Source of the DNA: Umezawaea sp049997955
GTDB taxonomy: Bacteria > Actinomycetota > Actinomycetes > Mycobacteriales > Pseudonocardiaceae
Reading direction: 5' to 3'
DNA length: 64,000 nt
NCBI GenBank assembly: GCA_049997955.1
Contig: JAEBDY010000001.1
Coordinates: forward strand, 62,001 to 126,000
Below are positions 25,575 through 33,928 of the stretch, piece after piece (positions within the stretch are counted from its first letter, which is position 1; every line of letters starts with the position of its first letter). The position numbers were made by a program, and so were the translations under genes. Under the pieces are notes generated by a model that had not been told where the DNA came from, did not search any database, and worked only from the letters and a program-made list of their open reading frames with translations.

Positions 25575-26594
25575 TCAGCTCGCTGACGAGATCCGGCGCA
25601 ACGTTTCCTTGATATCAGCCTCGGTCACGTCGCGGTGGGTGACGAACCGCAACTTGCCCCCCATCGGCCCGGCGTAGACACCGAGGTGCCGCAGGCCCAT
25701 GAGGGTGACGTCCAGGTCCGGCACCTCGGCCAGCACGATGTTCGTCTCGGGTGTCGGCACGGTCCAGCCCAGCTCGACCAGGCCCTCGGCGAGCGTCCGC
25801 GCGTTGGCGTGGTCCTGCGCGAGGTCGTCGATCCGGTCCAGCCCGACGAGCCCCGCCGCCGCGAGGATGCCGCCCTGCCGCACGCCGCCGCCGAGCATCT
25901 TGCGGATCCGCCGGGCTTCGCCGATGAACGTCGGCGAGCCCGCCACAACGGAGCCGACCGGCGCGCCGAGGCCCTTGCTCAGGCACACCTGGACGCTGTC
26001 GACGCCCACGGTCAGCGCCGCGGGCGGAACGCCGAGCGCCACGGCGGCGTTCCACAGCCGGGCGCCGTCGAGGTGCACGCGCAGCCCGGTCTCCTTGGCC
26101 ACGGACACGAGCAGCGCGTGCTCGTCGGGCTGGGTGACGGTGCCGCCCGCGTAGTTGTGCGTGTTCTCCAGGCACAACAGGGTCGTGCGGAGGTTGTAGT
26201 ACGGGCCTTCGACGCCCGCAGCGGCCCGGATCGCCCCGGCCGACGCGCGGCCGGGCGCGGCGTCCCACGCCAGCGGGTGGGGCATGCCGCCCGCGAGCCA
26301 CGCGGCCGTGCCCAGTTCGGCGTCCAGCACGTGCGACCCGACCGGGGCGAGGAACCGGTCGCCCCGGTGGAGGTGGATCATGAGCGCGATGAGGTTGCCC
26401 ATCGACCCGGTCGGCACCCAGAGCGCCGCGTCCACGCCCAGCAGGTCGGCCACGCGTTCCTCCAGGGCGCGCATGGTGGGGTCGTGGTCGATCACGTCGT
26501 CCGCCACCTCGGCCGCTGACATGGCGATCCGCATGGCTTCGTCCGGCTGGGTGACGGTGTCGGAGCGGAGGTCGATCGGTGCGATCTGGGTCAC
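25575..26594 (-). CDS. ltaE: Low-specificity L-threonine aldolase
   Basis: A PLP enzyme of 339 residues that cleaves threonine or allo-threonine to glycine and acetaldehyde. It starts with the family block DLRSDTVTQPDEAMRIAM, has HVLDAELGTAAWLAGG, LENTHNYAGGTV, LDGARLWNAAVALG and the PLP lysine 207 in CLSKGLGAPVGSVV. A trimmed aldolase could also act on other beta-hydroxy amino acids. The HAD gene follows after 13 bases. The glycine it makes feeds purine synthesis, but a functional link is speculation. Confidence 0.92.
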   Translation of the reverse strand: MTQIAPIDLRSDTVTQPDEAMRIAMSAAEVADDVIDHDPTMRALEERVADLLGVDAALWVPTGSMGNLIALMIHLHRGDRFLAPVGSHVLDAELGTAAWLAGGMPHPLAWDAAPGRASAGAIRAAAGVEGPYYNLRTTLLCLENTHNYAGGTVTQPDEHALLVSVAKETGLRVHLDGARLWNAAVALGVPPAALTVGVDSVQVCLSKGLGAPVGSVVAGSPTFIGEARRIRKMLGGGVRQGGILAAAGLVGLDRIDDLAQDHANARTLAEGLVELGWTVPTPETNIVLAEVPDLDVTLMGLRHLGVYAGPMGGKLRFVTHRDVTEADIKETLRRISSAS

Positions 26595-26679
26595 GAATGG
26601 ATCACATCACACCTCGCGGGTGCACACCGAACGCCATCGTCAGGAGGACGATGGGGGTGACGCACATCTCGTGAGGGGT

Positions 26680-26710
26680 TCGTGCAACCGTTGGGCCCAT
26701 CAGTTCCGTC
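26680..26710 (+). promoter_or_regulatory. ECF-type promoter of the first SigE-family gene
   Basis: The box TCGTGCAACC (26680-26689) is followed after 17 bases by CGTC (26707-26710), which fits an ECF -35/-10 pair. The same ten bases recur before the second SigE-family gene at 28999, suggesting autoregulation by this class of sigma factor. Confidence 0.5.
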
Positions 26711-26746
26711 CCGTATTCGCAAGCACGACGAGCGGAGAGAGTCCGC

Positions 26747-27265
26747 GTGGACCAGCACGACGAGCAGGAGTTCGCGGAGTACTTCGCAGCTCGCCGGGAG
26801 GCCGTGCGCCGAACGGCGTTCCTGCTCTGTGGTGACTGGCACCGGGCGGACGACTTCGCGCAGACGGCGTTCGTCGCGCTGCACCGCAGGTGGCGCAAGA
26901 TCCGGGACAAGCAGGCCCTGGACGCCTACGTCCGCCGGTCCGTGGTGCGCGCGGTGATCGACGAGTCCCGGCGGCCGTGGCGGAGGGAGCGTTTCGTTGA
27001 GCAGCTTCCCGAGACGCCCGTCGGCGACGGTGAGATCGGCGAGTCCGTGGCCACGCGGGAAGCGCTGGTCCAGGGCTTGCGGCGGGTTCCCCCGCGACAG
27101 CGGGCGGTGCTCGTGCTGAGGTTCCTGGAGGGACTGGACGTGGCGGCGGCCGCCGAGGCGCTGGGATGCTCGGAGGGCACCGTCAAGAGCCAGACCGCAC
27201 GGGGGCTGACGGCGTTGCGCGAAGCGCTGGGCGACGCGATCGACGACTTGCGACCGGCTTCATGA
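26747..27265 (+). CDS. SigE-family ECF RNA polymerase sigma factor
   Basis: A 172-residue group 4 sigma factor. Region 2 includes RRTAFLLCGDWHRADDFAQTAFVALHRRW, the opening typical of the actinobacterial SigE family; region 4 has PPRQRAVLVLRFLEGLDVAAAAEALGCSEGTVKSQTARGL with the helix-turn-helix. The GTG start has GGAGAGAG ahead. It is followed after 23 bases by a single-span membrane protein that is its probable regulator. Sequence relatedness to the sigma factor at 29059 is high throughout. Confidence 0.92.
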   Translation: MDQHDEQEFAEYFAARREAVRRTAFLLCGDWHRADDFAQTAFVALHRRWRKIRDKQALDAYVRRSVVRAVIDESRRPWRRERFVEQLPETPVGDGEIGESVATREALVQGLRRVPPRQRAVLVLRFLEGLDVAAAAEALGCSEGTVKSQTARGLTALREALGDAIDDLRPAS

Positions 27266-27288
27266 CCGCGCCGAGGAGGTGGATGTAG

Positions 27289-28002
27289 GTGGACGAGAAC
27301 AAGCTCGCCGAGCTCTTCAAGGACGCGGTGCGGGACGCGCCGCCGCCGTCCTTCGACGCGGGAGACGTGCGGGCCGCCTCGCACCGGGCCTCCGTCCGGC
27401 AGCGGTCGGCCATCGCGGTCGGGTCCGCCATGGCCGCCGTGCTCGTGTTCGGCGGCGTCGCGCTCGGCGCGGGCCTGTTCGTGAACCAGTCCTCGAACAG
27501 CGCCACCAGCGCTGCCTCCGGCTCCTCGGAGTCGGACGTGGCGGCCGAGCAGCCCGCGGCACCGTACGAACTCTCCACACCGGACGTCTCCGTGGAACGC
27601 GGCGGACCTCTGACCCAAAGCGTCCCCGGAAGCTCTTCCATGCAGGGAGATGAGCCTTCGGGGAACGTCAGCCCTCCGGCTGACGGCACCCCTGGTGGGT
27701 GCGGAACGGTCGACCGGGAGCTCGCCAACGCCCTCGCTGGCGAGCTCTCGGTCGCACCCGACCAGGCGGTGCCCGCGGGGCTGGCGTGTCCGCAGGGGTC
27801 CAAGTCGGCGTCGTTCGACGTCGACGGCGGCCGGGTCTTCGCCGTCGTGGTCCCCGGTCGGCAGGTGCTGAGCACGCCGGAGGGCGCGGCCCAGTCGAGC
27901 AAGCTCACCAAGGCGGGCTCCACGTTGTACGTGGTCAGCGAGTCGCCCGCGTTCGCGGACAAGGTGGAGGCGATCGCGGTCAAGCTGCGCGGCAAGTTCT
28001 GA
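27289..28002 (+). CDS. Single-span membrane partner of the first SigE-family sigma factor
   Basis: A 237-residue protein with a cytoplasmic N-terminus (DENKLAELFKDAVRDAPPPSFDAGDV), one membrane helix at about residues 45-65 (AIAVGSAMAAVLVFGGVALGA) and an extracytoplasmic Ser/Pro-rich region with an ordered C-terminal part containing two cysteines. The topology and the position right after the sigma gene point to an anti-sigma factor, but no zinc-binding ZAS motif is seen. It shares its N-terminal plan (LF-DAV-DAPPP-F-D) with the protein at 29601. Confidence 0.7.
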   Translation: MDENKLAELFKDAVRDAPPPSFDAGDVRAASHRASVRQRSAIAVGSAMAAVLVFGGVALGAGLFVNQSSNSATSAASGSSESDVAAEQPAAPYELSTPDVSVERGGPLTQSVPGSSSMQGDEPSGNVSPPADGTPGGCGTVDRELANALAGELSVAPDQAVPAGLACPQGSKSASFDVDGGRVFAVVVPGRQVLSTPEGAAQSSKLTKAGSTLYVVSESPAFADKVEAIAVKLRGKF

Positions 28003-28013
28003 CCCCAGGCTTT

Positions 28014-28059
28014 TGGCACGGGTGTACCAGAAATTTGGTACCCTGGTGCCAGAATCTGG
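28014..28059 (+). promoter_or_regulatory. Operator-like dyads before the SMR pump gene
   Basis: Perfect arms GTACCA and TGGTAC flank 6 bases (28024-28041), nested in a wider TGGCAC/GTGCCA pair. Two short dyads lie in tandem: CCAGAAATTTGG (28027-28038) and CCAGAATCTGG (28049-28059), the latter a perfect palindrome. The TetR gene downstream is the obvious candidate binder. Confidence 0.55.
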
Positions 28060-28069
28060 AGGTGTCGTC

Positions 28070-28393
28070 GTGGCGTGGTTCGTCCTGGTGCTCGCAGGCC
28101 TCTTCGAGGCAGGCTGGGCCATCTCGCTCAAGCAGTCGGAGGGCTTCACCAGGCTGCTGCCCTCGTTGTCCTTCGTGGTCTTCGCCGCCATCAGCCTGGG
28201 CGGACTGGCCTGGGCGCTGAAGCAGCTCCCGGTCGGCACCGCGTACGCCGTCTGGACCGGCATCGGCGCGGCGCTCACCGCCATCATCGGCATGGTCTGG
28301 CTGGGTGACGGGGTGTCCACCCTCAAGCTGGTGTCCATCACGCTCATCGTCAGTGGTGTGATCGGCCTCAACCTCGCTGGCGGCGGGCATTGA
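28070..28393 (+). CDS. Small multidrug resistance (SMR) family transporter, SugE type
   Basis: A 107-residue protein with four membrane helices. The conserved membrane glutamate lies in LAGLFEAGWAISLKQSEG, and PVGTAYAVWTGIGAA and GVIGLNL follow as in SugE/Gdx proteins, which export guanidinium or quaternary cations. The GTG at 28070 has GGAGG 7 bases upstream; the longer frame upstream covers the operator region and is rejected. A TetR gene starts 19 bases after the stop. No guanidine riboswitch is visible, so control is probably by the repressor. Confidence 0.88.
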   Translation: MAWFVLVLAGLFEAGWAISLKQSEGFTRLLPSLSFVVFAAISLGGLAWALKQLPVGTAYAVWTGIGAALTAIIGMVWLGDGVSTLKLVSITLIVSGVIGLNLAGGGH

Positions 28394-28412
28394 CGTGGGA
28401 CGATCCCCGTCT

Positions 28413-28994
28413 ATGACCGCAGCAACCCCGAAGGGCGAGCGCCGCCGCCAGGCGCTCGTCGAGGCCGCGATCGGCCTCCTGGTCGACGGCGGGTTCGACG
28501 CCGTCCGGCACCGCGCGGTCGCCGAGCGCGCTGGCCTCCCGCTGGCCTCGACCACGTACTACTTCGACTCGCTCGACGAGCTGATCACCGTCGCGCTGGA
28601 GCGCCACGGCCGGTCGGAGCTGGCGTACGGCAAGGCCCGGCTCGACGAGCTGGACCCGGAGGAGTGCGGCGGCGACGCCTTCATCGAACTGGTGCTCGAC
28701 CTGCTGCTCGGCCCCTCCGGCGACGTCGAGGCGGTCGTGCTCCGCTACGAGCGACTGGTCGCGACCGGCCGCCGCCCGTTCCTGCGGCCGTTGATGAGGG
28801 AGCTGACCGGCGAACTCCAGGCGCTGCTGCTGGCGATCTTCACCAAGGCGGGCAAGAGGATCAGCCCGGAGCACGTCGAGGACCTGATCGCGATCGTCGA
28901 CGGCACCGTGGTGAACGCGCTGGTGGAGGTCAGCCCCGACCCCAGGGCCGCCGCCCGCCGCAAGCTCGCCGTCGCACTGGCGAGGACCGCCTGA
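28413..28994 (+). CDS. TetR-family transcriptional regulator
   Basis: A 193-residue repressor-type protein. The N-terminal helix-turn-helix is clear (RRQALVEAAIGLLVDGGFDAVRHRAVAERAGLPLASTTYYFDSLDELI) and the C-terminal helical domain should bind a ligand. It lies directly behind the SMR pump gene and probably controls the pair through the dyads at 28014-28059. The start could be the GTG at 28395 instead of this ATG. C-terminal residues match TetR_C of the YcdC-like type loosely. Confidence 0.88.
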   Translation: MTAATPKGERRRQALVEAAIGLLVDGGFDAVRHRAVAERAGLPLASTTYYFDSLDELITVALERHGRSELAYGKARLDELDPEECGGDAFIELVLDLLLGPSGDVEAVVLRYERLVATGRRPFLRPLMRELTGELQALLLAIFTKAGKRISPEHVEDLIAIVDGTVVNALVEVSPDPRAAARRKLAVALARTA

Positions 28995-28998
28995 CCCC

Positions 28999-29028
28999 TC
29001 GTGCAACCCCTGGTGCGCGGCACGCGTG
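28999..29028 (+). promoter_or_regulatory. ECF-type promoter of the second SigE-family gene
   Basis: TCGTGCAACC (28999-29008) is identical to the box at 26680. After 16 bases comes CGTG (29025-29028). The distance to the start codon (50 bases) is also similar to that in the first copy (57). Confidence 0.5.
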
Positions 29029-29058
29029 TGGAGAGGTGATGGCGCGGAAGGGGTATGC

Positions 29059-29604
29059 ATGCGCAAGTCCGAGGAACAGGGATTTCGTGATTTCGCGGTG
29101 ACCCATGCCGCCTCCCTGCGCCGCACCGCCTTCCTCTTCTGCGGCGACTGGCACACCGCGGAAGACCTGATGCAGCAGAGCCTGATGAAGCTCTACCAGG
29201 CTTGGCACCGCGTCCAGCAGCAGGACCACGCCGGGGCGTACGCCCGCAAGATCCTGCTCCGCACCTGGCTGGACGAGAAGCGCAGGCCGTGGCGGCGCGC
29301 CGAGCAGCGCGACGGCGAACTGCCGGAGACGGCCGACGTCAACGCCGACCCCGACCTGGTCAGCGGACGGTTGTGGGCACGGGACCTGGTCCAGAAGGCG
29401 CTGATCAAGGTGCCTCCCCGACAACGTGCCGTGCTCGTCCTGCGCTATTTCGAGGATCTGTCCGTCACGGACGTCGCGGCGGTGATGGGGTGCACCGAAG
29501 GCACGGTGAAGAGCCAGACGGCGAGAGGGCTCGTGGCGTTGCGGGTAGCCGTGGACGCTTTGGAGAACAACGGCTCGGCTATGGAAACGGAGGTGGCGTC
29601 GTGA
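29059..29604 (+). CDS. SigE-family ECF RNA polymerase sigma factor, second copy
   Basis: A 181-residue sigma factor closely matching the one at 26747: RRTAFLFCGDWHTAEDLMQQSLMKLYQAW in region 2, PPRQRAVLVLRYFEDLSVTDVAAVMGCTEGTVKSQTARGL in region 4. It is slightly longer at both ends. GGAAGGGG lies ahead of the ATG. The GTG of the following membrane-protein gene overlaps its stop (GTGA), so the two are translationally coupled. Confidence 0.92.
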   Translation: MRKSEEQGFRDFAVTHAASLRRTAFLFCGDWHTAEDLMQQSLMKLYQAWHRVQQQDHAGAYARKILLRTWLDEKRRPWRRAEQRDGELPETADVNADPDLVSGRLWARDLVQKALIKVPPRQRAVLVLRYFEDLSVTDVAAVMGCTEGTVKSQTARGLVALRVAVDALENNGSAMETEVAS

Positions 29605-30428
29605 GCGAACAGGACTTGCGCGATTGCATGAAGCAAGCGGTGTGGGACGAACCACCGCTGGACTTCGACCCCGACTCCTTCATGGCCCGCGCCGAGCAGC
29701 TGACGAAGCGCCGCCGCGCCCTGATGAGCGTCGGCGTCGCCACGGCCCTCATCATCGCCACGGTCGCCACGCTGCCCATGCTCCTCGTGACCGGGCGGAA
29801 CGACGTGGACTCGGCCACCGGCGTGACCGCGACCAGCTCCCCGCCGTCGTCGTCGTTGGACTTCGACTGGCCGCCGAACGACGCGAAGCGCAGGAACCAC
29901 ACCTACGCCGAGGACCAGCCCTACCTCATCAACATGTGGGTGAACGTCCTGAGCCCCGCCCTGCAACGGCAGGGGGCGGAGGCCGCCAGCATCGGCACGT
30001 GGAGCCCGAACTACCAGGCCTCGGCCTACTCGCGGGACAGCTCGGTGTCCGACGTGCTCGTCGGGACTGTCTCCTACATGAGCGCGATCGGCGCCGCGCA
30101 GTTGGACACCACCATCGCCGGGGTGGGTGCGTGGGGCCCCTCGCCCGAGGAGATGTGCGCGCAGCGAGGGTCCAACGCCGACCGGTGCGACGTGGTCAAG
30201 AGGCCGGACGGGTCGGTGCTGGTCTCCGTGGAGACGGGCACCAGCGGCGACAAGTTCATCTCGGGTGACCGGACCGTCTACCACTACCGGCTGGACGGCT
30301 CGGTGGTCGGGATGGCGTCGAGGCCCCAGTTCGTCGTCGCGGGCAACTACGACGGCACCCGCGTCCCCCTGAGCTTCGCCCAGTTGGCCGAGCTGGCCAC
30401 CAACGAGGCGATCGCACTCGAGCCTTGA
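29601..30428 (+). CDS. Single-span membrane partner of the second SigE-family sigma factor
   Basis: A 275-residue protein: cytoplasmic start SEQDLRDCMKQAVWDEPPLDFDPDSF, a helix at about residues 41-62 (LMSVGVATALIIATVATLPMLL) and an extracellular domain rich in Tyr and Ser with two cysteines (EEMCAQRGSNADRCDVV). The GTGA overlap with the sigma gene supports an anti-sigma role. The extracellular domain is unrelated to that of the first copy, so the two systems may sense different signals. Confidence 0.7.
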   Translation: MSEQDLRDCMKQAVWDEPPLDFDPDSFMARAEQLTKRRRALMSVGVATALIIATVATLPMLLVTGRNDVDSATGVTATSSPPSSSLDFDWPPNDAKRRNHTYAEDQPYLINMWVNVLSPALQRQGAEAASIGTWSPNYQASAYSRDSSVSDVLVGTVSYMSAIGAAQLDTTIAGVGAWGPSPEEMCAQRGSNADRCDVVKRPDGSVLVSVETGTSGDKFISGDRTVYHYRLDGSVVGMASRPQFVVAGNYDGTRVPLSFAQLAELATNEAIALEP

Positions 30429-30429
30429 C

Positions 30430-30444
30430 TAGGCTCGACCCGTG
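30430..30444 (+). promoter_or_regulatory. -10 box and leaderless start of purB
   Basis: TAGGCT (30430-30435) is followed after 6 bases by the GTG at 30442; no ribosome site lies between. Confidence 0.5.
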
Positions 30445-31869
30445 AGCAAGCCCCGGATCTCGAACGTCCTCGCAGGCCGCTACGCCTCCAACGAGCTGGT
30501 GACCCTGTGGTCAGCGGAGCACAAGATCGTGCTGGAGCGCAGGCTCTGGCTCGCGGTGCTGAAGGCCCAGGCGTCCCTCGGCATCGACGTGCCGGAGGGT
30601 GCCGTCGCCGACTACGAACGGGTCGTCGAGCAGGTCGACCTGGCCTCGATCGCCGCCCGTGAGCGAATCTCCCGCCACGACGTGAAGGCGCGCATCGAGG
30701 AGTTCAACGCCCTCGCGGGCCACGAGCACGTCCACAAGGGCATGACCTCCCGCGACCTGACCGAGAACGTCGAGCAGTTGCAGGTCGTGCGGTCGCTGGA
30801 GCACGTCCGCGGCCGCACCGCCGCCGTGCTCGCCCGCCTCGCGCGGCTCGCGACCGAGCACACCGACCTGGTCGTCGCGGGCCGGTCGCACAACGTGGCC
30901 GCGCAGGCCACGACGCTGGGCAAGCGCTTCGCGACCACGGCCGACGAACTGCTGGTGGCGTTCACCAGGCTCGACGAGCTGATCGCCCGCTACCCGCTGC
31001 GCGGGATCAAGGGCCCGGTCGGCACCGCCCAGGACATGCTCGACCTGCTCGGCGGCGACCCGGCGAAGCTCGTGGAGCTGGAGCGCACCGTCGCGGGCCA
31101 CCTCGGTTTCGAGAAGGTCCTGACCAGCGTCGGCCAGGTCTACCCGCGGTCGCTCGACTTCGACGTCGTCTCCAGCCTCGTCCAGCTCGCGGCGGGCCCG
31201 TCGTCGCTGGCGAAGACCATCCGGCTGATGGCGGGCCACGAGCTGGTCACCGAGGGCTTCAAGCCCGGCCAGGTCGGCTCCAGCGCGATGCCGCACAAGA
31301 TGAACACCAGGTCGTGCGAGCGCGTGAACGGCTTCGCCGTGATCCTCCGCGGCTACCTGTCCATGGTCGGCGAGCTGGCGGGCGACCAGTGGAACGAGGG
31401 CGACGTCTCGTGCTCGGTCGTCCGCCGGGTGGCCCTGCCGGACGCCTTCTTCGCGCTGGACGGCCTGCTGGAGACCCTGCTGACCGTCCTGGACGAGTTC
31501 GGCGCCTACCCGGCCGTCGTCGCGCGGGAACTGGACCGCTACCTCCCGTTCCTCGCCACCACCAAGGTGCTGATGGGCGCCATTCGCGCCGGTGTCGGCC
31601 GCGAGACGGCCCACGAGATGATCAAGGAGCACGCGGTCGCGGTCGCGCTGGCCATGCGCGAGCAGGGTGCCGAGAACGACCTCCTCGACCGCCTCGCCGC
31701 CGACGAGCGCCTGCCGCTCGACCGCGCCGCGCTGGACGCGCTGCTGGCCGACCGCCTGTCGTTCACCGGGGTCGCCGCCCAGCAGGTCGAGTCCGTCGTC
31801 GGCCAGGTCGAGGACGTCCTCACCAAGTTCCCGACCGCCGCCGGGTACGTGCCGGAGCCGATCCTGTGA
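30442..31869 (+). CDS. purB: Adenylosuccinate lyase
   Basis: Acts twice in purine synthesis: it removes fumarate from SAICAR and from adenylosuccinate. The 475-residue protein has the family features GHEHVHKGMTSRDLTEN, VAGRSHNVAAQATTLGKRFA and the mobile catalytic loop VGSSAMPHKMNTRSCERV near residue 279. It looks leaderless. The MOSC gene starts inside its stop codon (GTGA). Confidence 0.96.
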   Translation: MSKPRISNVLAGRYASNELVTLWSAEHKIVLERRLWLAVLKAQASLGIDVPEGAVADYERVVEQVDLASIAARERISRHDVKARIEEFNALAGHEHVHKGMTSRDLTENVEQLQVVRSLEHVRGRTAAVLARLARLATEHTDLVVAGRSHNVAAQATTLGKRFATTADELLVAFTRLDELIARYPLRGIKGPVGTAQDMLDLLGGDPAKLVELERTVAGHLGFEKVLTSVGQVYPRSLDFDVVSSLVQLAAGPSSLAKTIRLMAGHELVTEGFKPGQVGSSAMPHKMNTRSCERVNGFAVILRGYLSMVGELAGDQWNEGDVSCSVVRRVALPDAFFALDGLLETLLTVLDEFGAYPAVVARELDRYLPFLATTKVLMGAIRAGVGRETAHEMIKEHAVAVALAMREQGAENDLLDRLAADERLPLDRAALDALLADRLSFTGVAAQQVESVVGQVEDVLTKFPTAAGYVPEPIL

Positions 31870-32678
31870 ACCCGGTCGTCCACGGTCTGTTCGTCCACCC
31901 GATCAAGGGGTGCACGGCGACCGCGCTCACCACGAGCGCGGTCGTCGAGACCGGCCTGCTCCACGACCGCGACTTCATGCTGGTCGACGCCGTGGATGGC
32001 CACTTCATCAGCCAGCGCAAACTGCCCGCGATGGCCGTCGTCCGCCCGACCGTGGTGGACGACGGCCTCCTGGTCACCGCGCCGGGCCTGGAGGACTTCG
32101 AGCACAGGACCCGCTTCGACGGCGACCGCCGCGACGTCAGGGTCCACTGGTGGGACGGCCAGGGCGTGGACCAGGGCGAGGAGGCCGCGGAGTGGTTCAC
32201 CCTCGCCCTCGGCCGCCCGTGCCGGATGGTGCGCGTGCCCCCGGACCTGGACCGGCGGATGGACGACGAGGGCCGGGTCGGCTTCGCCGACGCCCACGCC
32301 CTGCTGATGACGTCGCTGTCCTCGCTCGACGGCCTCAACGAACGCATCCTGCGGCGCGGCGCGGATCCCGTCCCGATGAACCGCTTCCGCCCCAACGTGG
32401 TCGTTTCGGGCTGGCCCGAACCGCACACCGAGGACCGCGTCCGGCAGGTCTCCATCGGCACCGCGGCGTTCGGCTACTCGCGCGTCTGCGTGCGCTGCGT
32501 GGTGCCGACCGTGGACCAGGAGACCGGCCTGAAGACCGGCCACGAGCCGACCAGGACGCTGGCCGAGTACCGCAGGGCCGACGGCGGGGTGACGTTCGGC
32601 ATGAAGGCCAAGGTCCTCCGGCACGGCACCCTGTCGGTCGGCGACGAACTGGACGTCACCGACTGGGCACCGCACTAG
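31866..32678 (+). CDS. MOSC domain protein
   Basis: A 270-residue protein with an N-terminal MOSC beta-barrel (VHGLFVHPIKGCTATALT) and the MOSC core, in which FGYSRVCVRCVVPTVDQETG carries the conserved cysteine region. Family members such as mARC and YcbX reduce N-hydroxylated compounds with a molybdenum cofactor or handle sulfur transfer. It is coupled to purB (GTGA overlap), a pairing that might relate to detoxifying N-hydroxylated purine bases, as YcbX does for 6-hydroxylaminopurine; that link is inference. Confidence 0.88.
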   Translation: MNPVVHGLFVHPIKGCTATALTTSAVVETGLLHDRDFMLVDAVDGHFISQRKLPAMAVVRPTVVDDGLLVTAPGLEDFEHRTRFDGDRRDVRVHWWDGQGVDQGEEAAEWFTLALGRPCRMVRVPPDLDRRMDDEGRVGFADAHALLMTSLSSLDGLNERILRRGADPVPMNRFRPNVVVSGWPEPHTEDRVRQVSIGTAAFGYSRVCVRCVVPTVDQETGLKTGHEPTRTLAEYRRADGGVTFGMKAKVLRHGTLSVGDELDVTDWAPH

Positions 32679-33136
32679 ACCGGTCGCCAGCGCGGCCTGC
32701 CCGCGCCTCCGGCCGTGCACACCATCGGCTTGAGCTTGCGGTTCACCGCGATCGCCCCTTCCACCGGGCACGCCGTGCCCTGCTGCACGAACGGGCCGTC
32801 GGGCCGCGGTTCGGTCGTCGGTGGCGTGGTGGGTTCCTCCGGTGGTGGCGGAGGCGGTGGCGGTTGGGGCGGTGGTGGGGCGGCCGGTGGTGCCTCGGTC
32901 GTCGTCTCCGCGGGGGGTTCCGGGGTCGCTGTCGGTTGCACCGTGATGGCGTTGTTCGACGGCACCGGAGTGGAGCTGACCTGCGCCGACGTGGAGATGG
33001 CCGGAATGGTGGGGATGGTCGGGGCGGGCTTCGGGGCGGCATCGGGGGTGCCGCAGGAAGCCACGACGACCAGCGCGACGAGGCTGGCGAGCGCGGCTCC
33101 ACCGGCCTTCTTCGGGGAGGGCACGCGTTGCACCAT
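32675..33136 (-). CDS. Proline-rich lipoprotein
   Basis: A 153-residue protein with a lipobox VASC (cysteine 28), a long Pro/Thr-rich tether (including a run of Pro and Glu around residues 85-110) and a short ordered end with two cysteines (TACPVEGAI, PMVCTAGG). The ordered end suggests a small disulfide-bonded domain exposed on the outer face of the membrane. Start at the ATG of MVQRV, with another ATG 18 bases upstream. It overlaps the MOSC stop by 4 bases on the opposite strand. Confidence 0.65.
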   Translation of the reverse strand: MVQRVPSPKKAGGAALASLVALVVVASCGTPDAAPKPAPTIPTIPAISTSAQVSSTPVPSNNAITVQPTATPEPPAETTTEAPPAAPPPPQPPPPPPPPEEPTTPPTTEPRPDGPFVQQGTACPVEGAIAVNRKLKPMVCTAGGAGRPRWRPV

Positions 33137-33172
33137 AGGTGCGAATGGCCGCAACCTGAACCCCCGATCGGG

Positions 33173-33928
33173 CTACAGGCGGCCCGCGTCGATGATGCGG
33201 CTGAGGAACCGCCGGGTCCGTTCGTGGGTGGGTTCGCCCAGCACCTGCTCCGGTGGGCCGGACTCCAGGAGCTTGCCGCCGTCGAGGAAGCAGATGCGGT
33301 CGGCGACCTGCTTGGCGAACCCCATCTCGTGCGTGGCCATGAGGATCGTGCGGCCCTGACCCGCGAGTTCACGCACCAGCGCCAGCACCTCGCCGACGAG
33401 TTCGGGGTCCAGCGCGCTGGTGATCTCGTCGAACAGCAGCAGGCGCGGCTCGTAGGCCAACGCCCGCGCGATGGCGACCCGCTGCTGCTGCCCGCCGGAC
33501 AGCCGGTCCGGGTACGAGCCCGCCTTGTCCGCCAGGCCGACCCGGTCCAGCAGGTCACGGGCCCGCGCGTCGGCGGCCTCCCGCGGCACGCCGTGAACGA
33601 CGCGCGGCGCGAGCGTCACGTTGTCGAGCACGGACATGTGCGGGAACAGGTTGAACGCCTGGAACACGATCCCCATCGCGCGCCTCGCCACGTCGGCGTC
33701 CACGCGCGGGTCGGACACGTCAACGCCGTCCAGCAGCACCTGGCCGTCGTCCAGCTCCTCCAGCAGGTTGGCGCAGCGCAGGAGCGTGGACTTGCCGGAG
33801 CCCGAGGACCCGATGAGCACCACGACCTCGTGCTCGTGCACGTCCAGGTCGATGCCGTCGAGGACGGTGGTGTCCCCGTACCGCTTCACCAACCCGCGCA
33901 CGCCAAGCACCGGCTCGGTCTTGGACAT
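33173..33928 (-). CDS. Polar amino acid ABC transporter ATP-binding protein
   Basis: A 251-residue ATPase of the GlnQ/HisP class. Walker A GSSGSGKST is at residues 40-48, the signature is DRLSGGQQQR, Walker B LLLFDEITSALD, switch MATHEMGFAK. It energises uptake of a polar amino acid together with the permease and binding protein encoded upstream. Its ATG overlaps the permease TGA by one base (TGATG), as the permease does with the binding-protein stop, so the three genes form one coupled unit. Confidence 0.92.
   Translation of the reverse strand: MSKTEPVLGVRGLVKRYGDTTVLDGIDLDVHEHEVVVLIGSSGSGKSTLLRCANLLEELDDGQVLLDGVDVSDPRVDADVARRAMGIVFQAFNLFPHMSVLDNVTLAPRVVHGVPREAADARARDLLDRVGLADKAGSYPDRLSGGQQQRVAIARALAYEPRLLLFDEITSALDPELVGEVLALVRELAGQGRTILMATHEMGFAKQVADRICFLDGGKLLESGPPEQVLGEPTHERTRRFLSRIIDAGRL

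Noticed and set aside
28003..28069. Guanidine riboswitch before the SMR gene
   Set aside because: No ACGR-loop hairpins or ykkC core; the sequence is a set of DNA-type palindromes instead.
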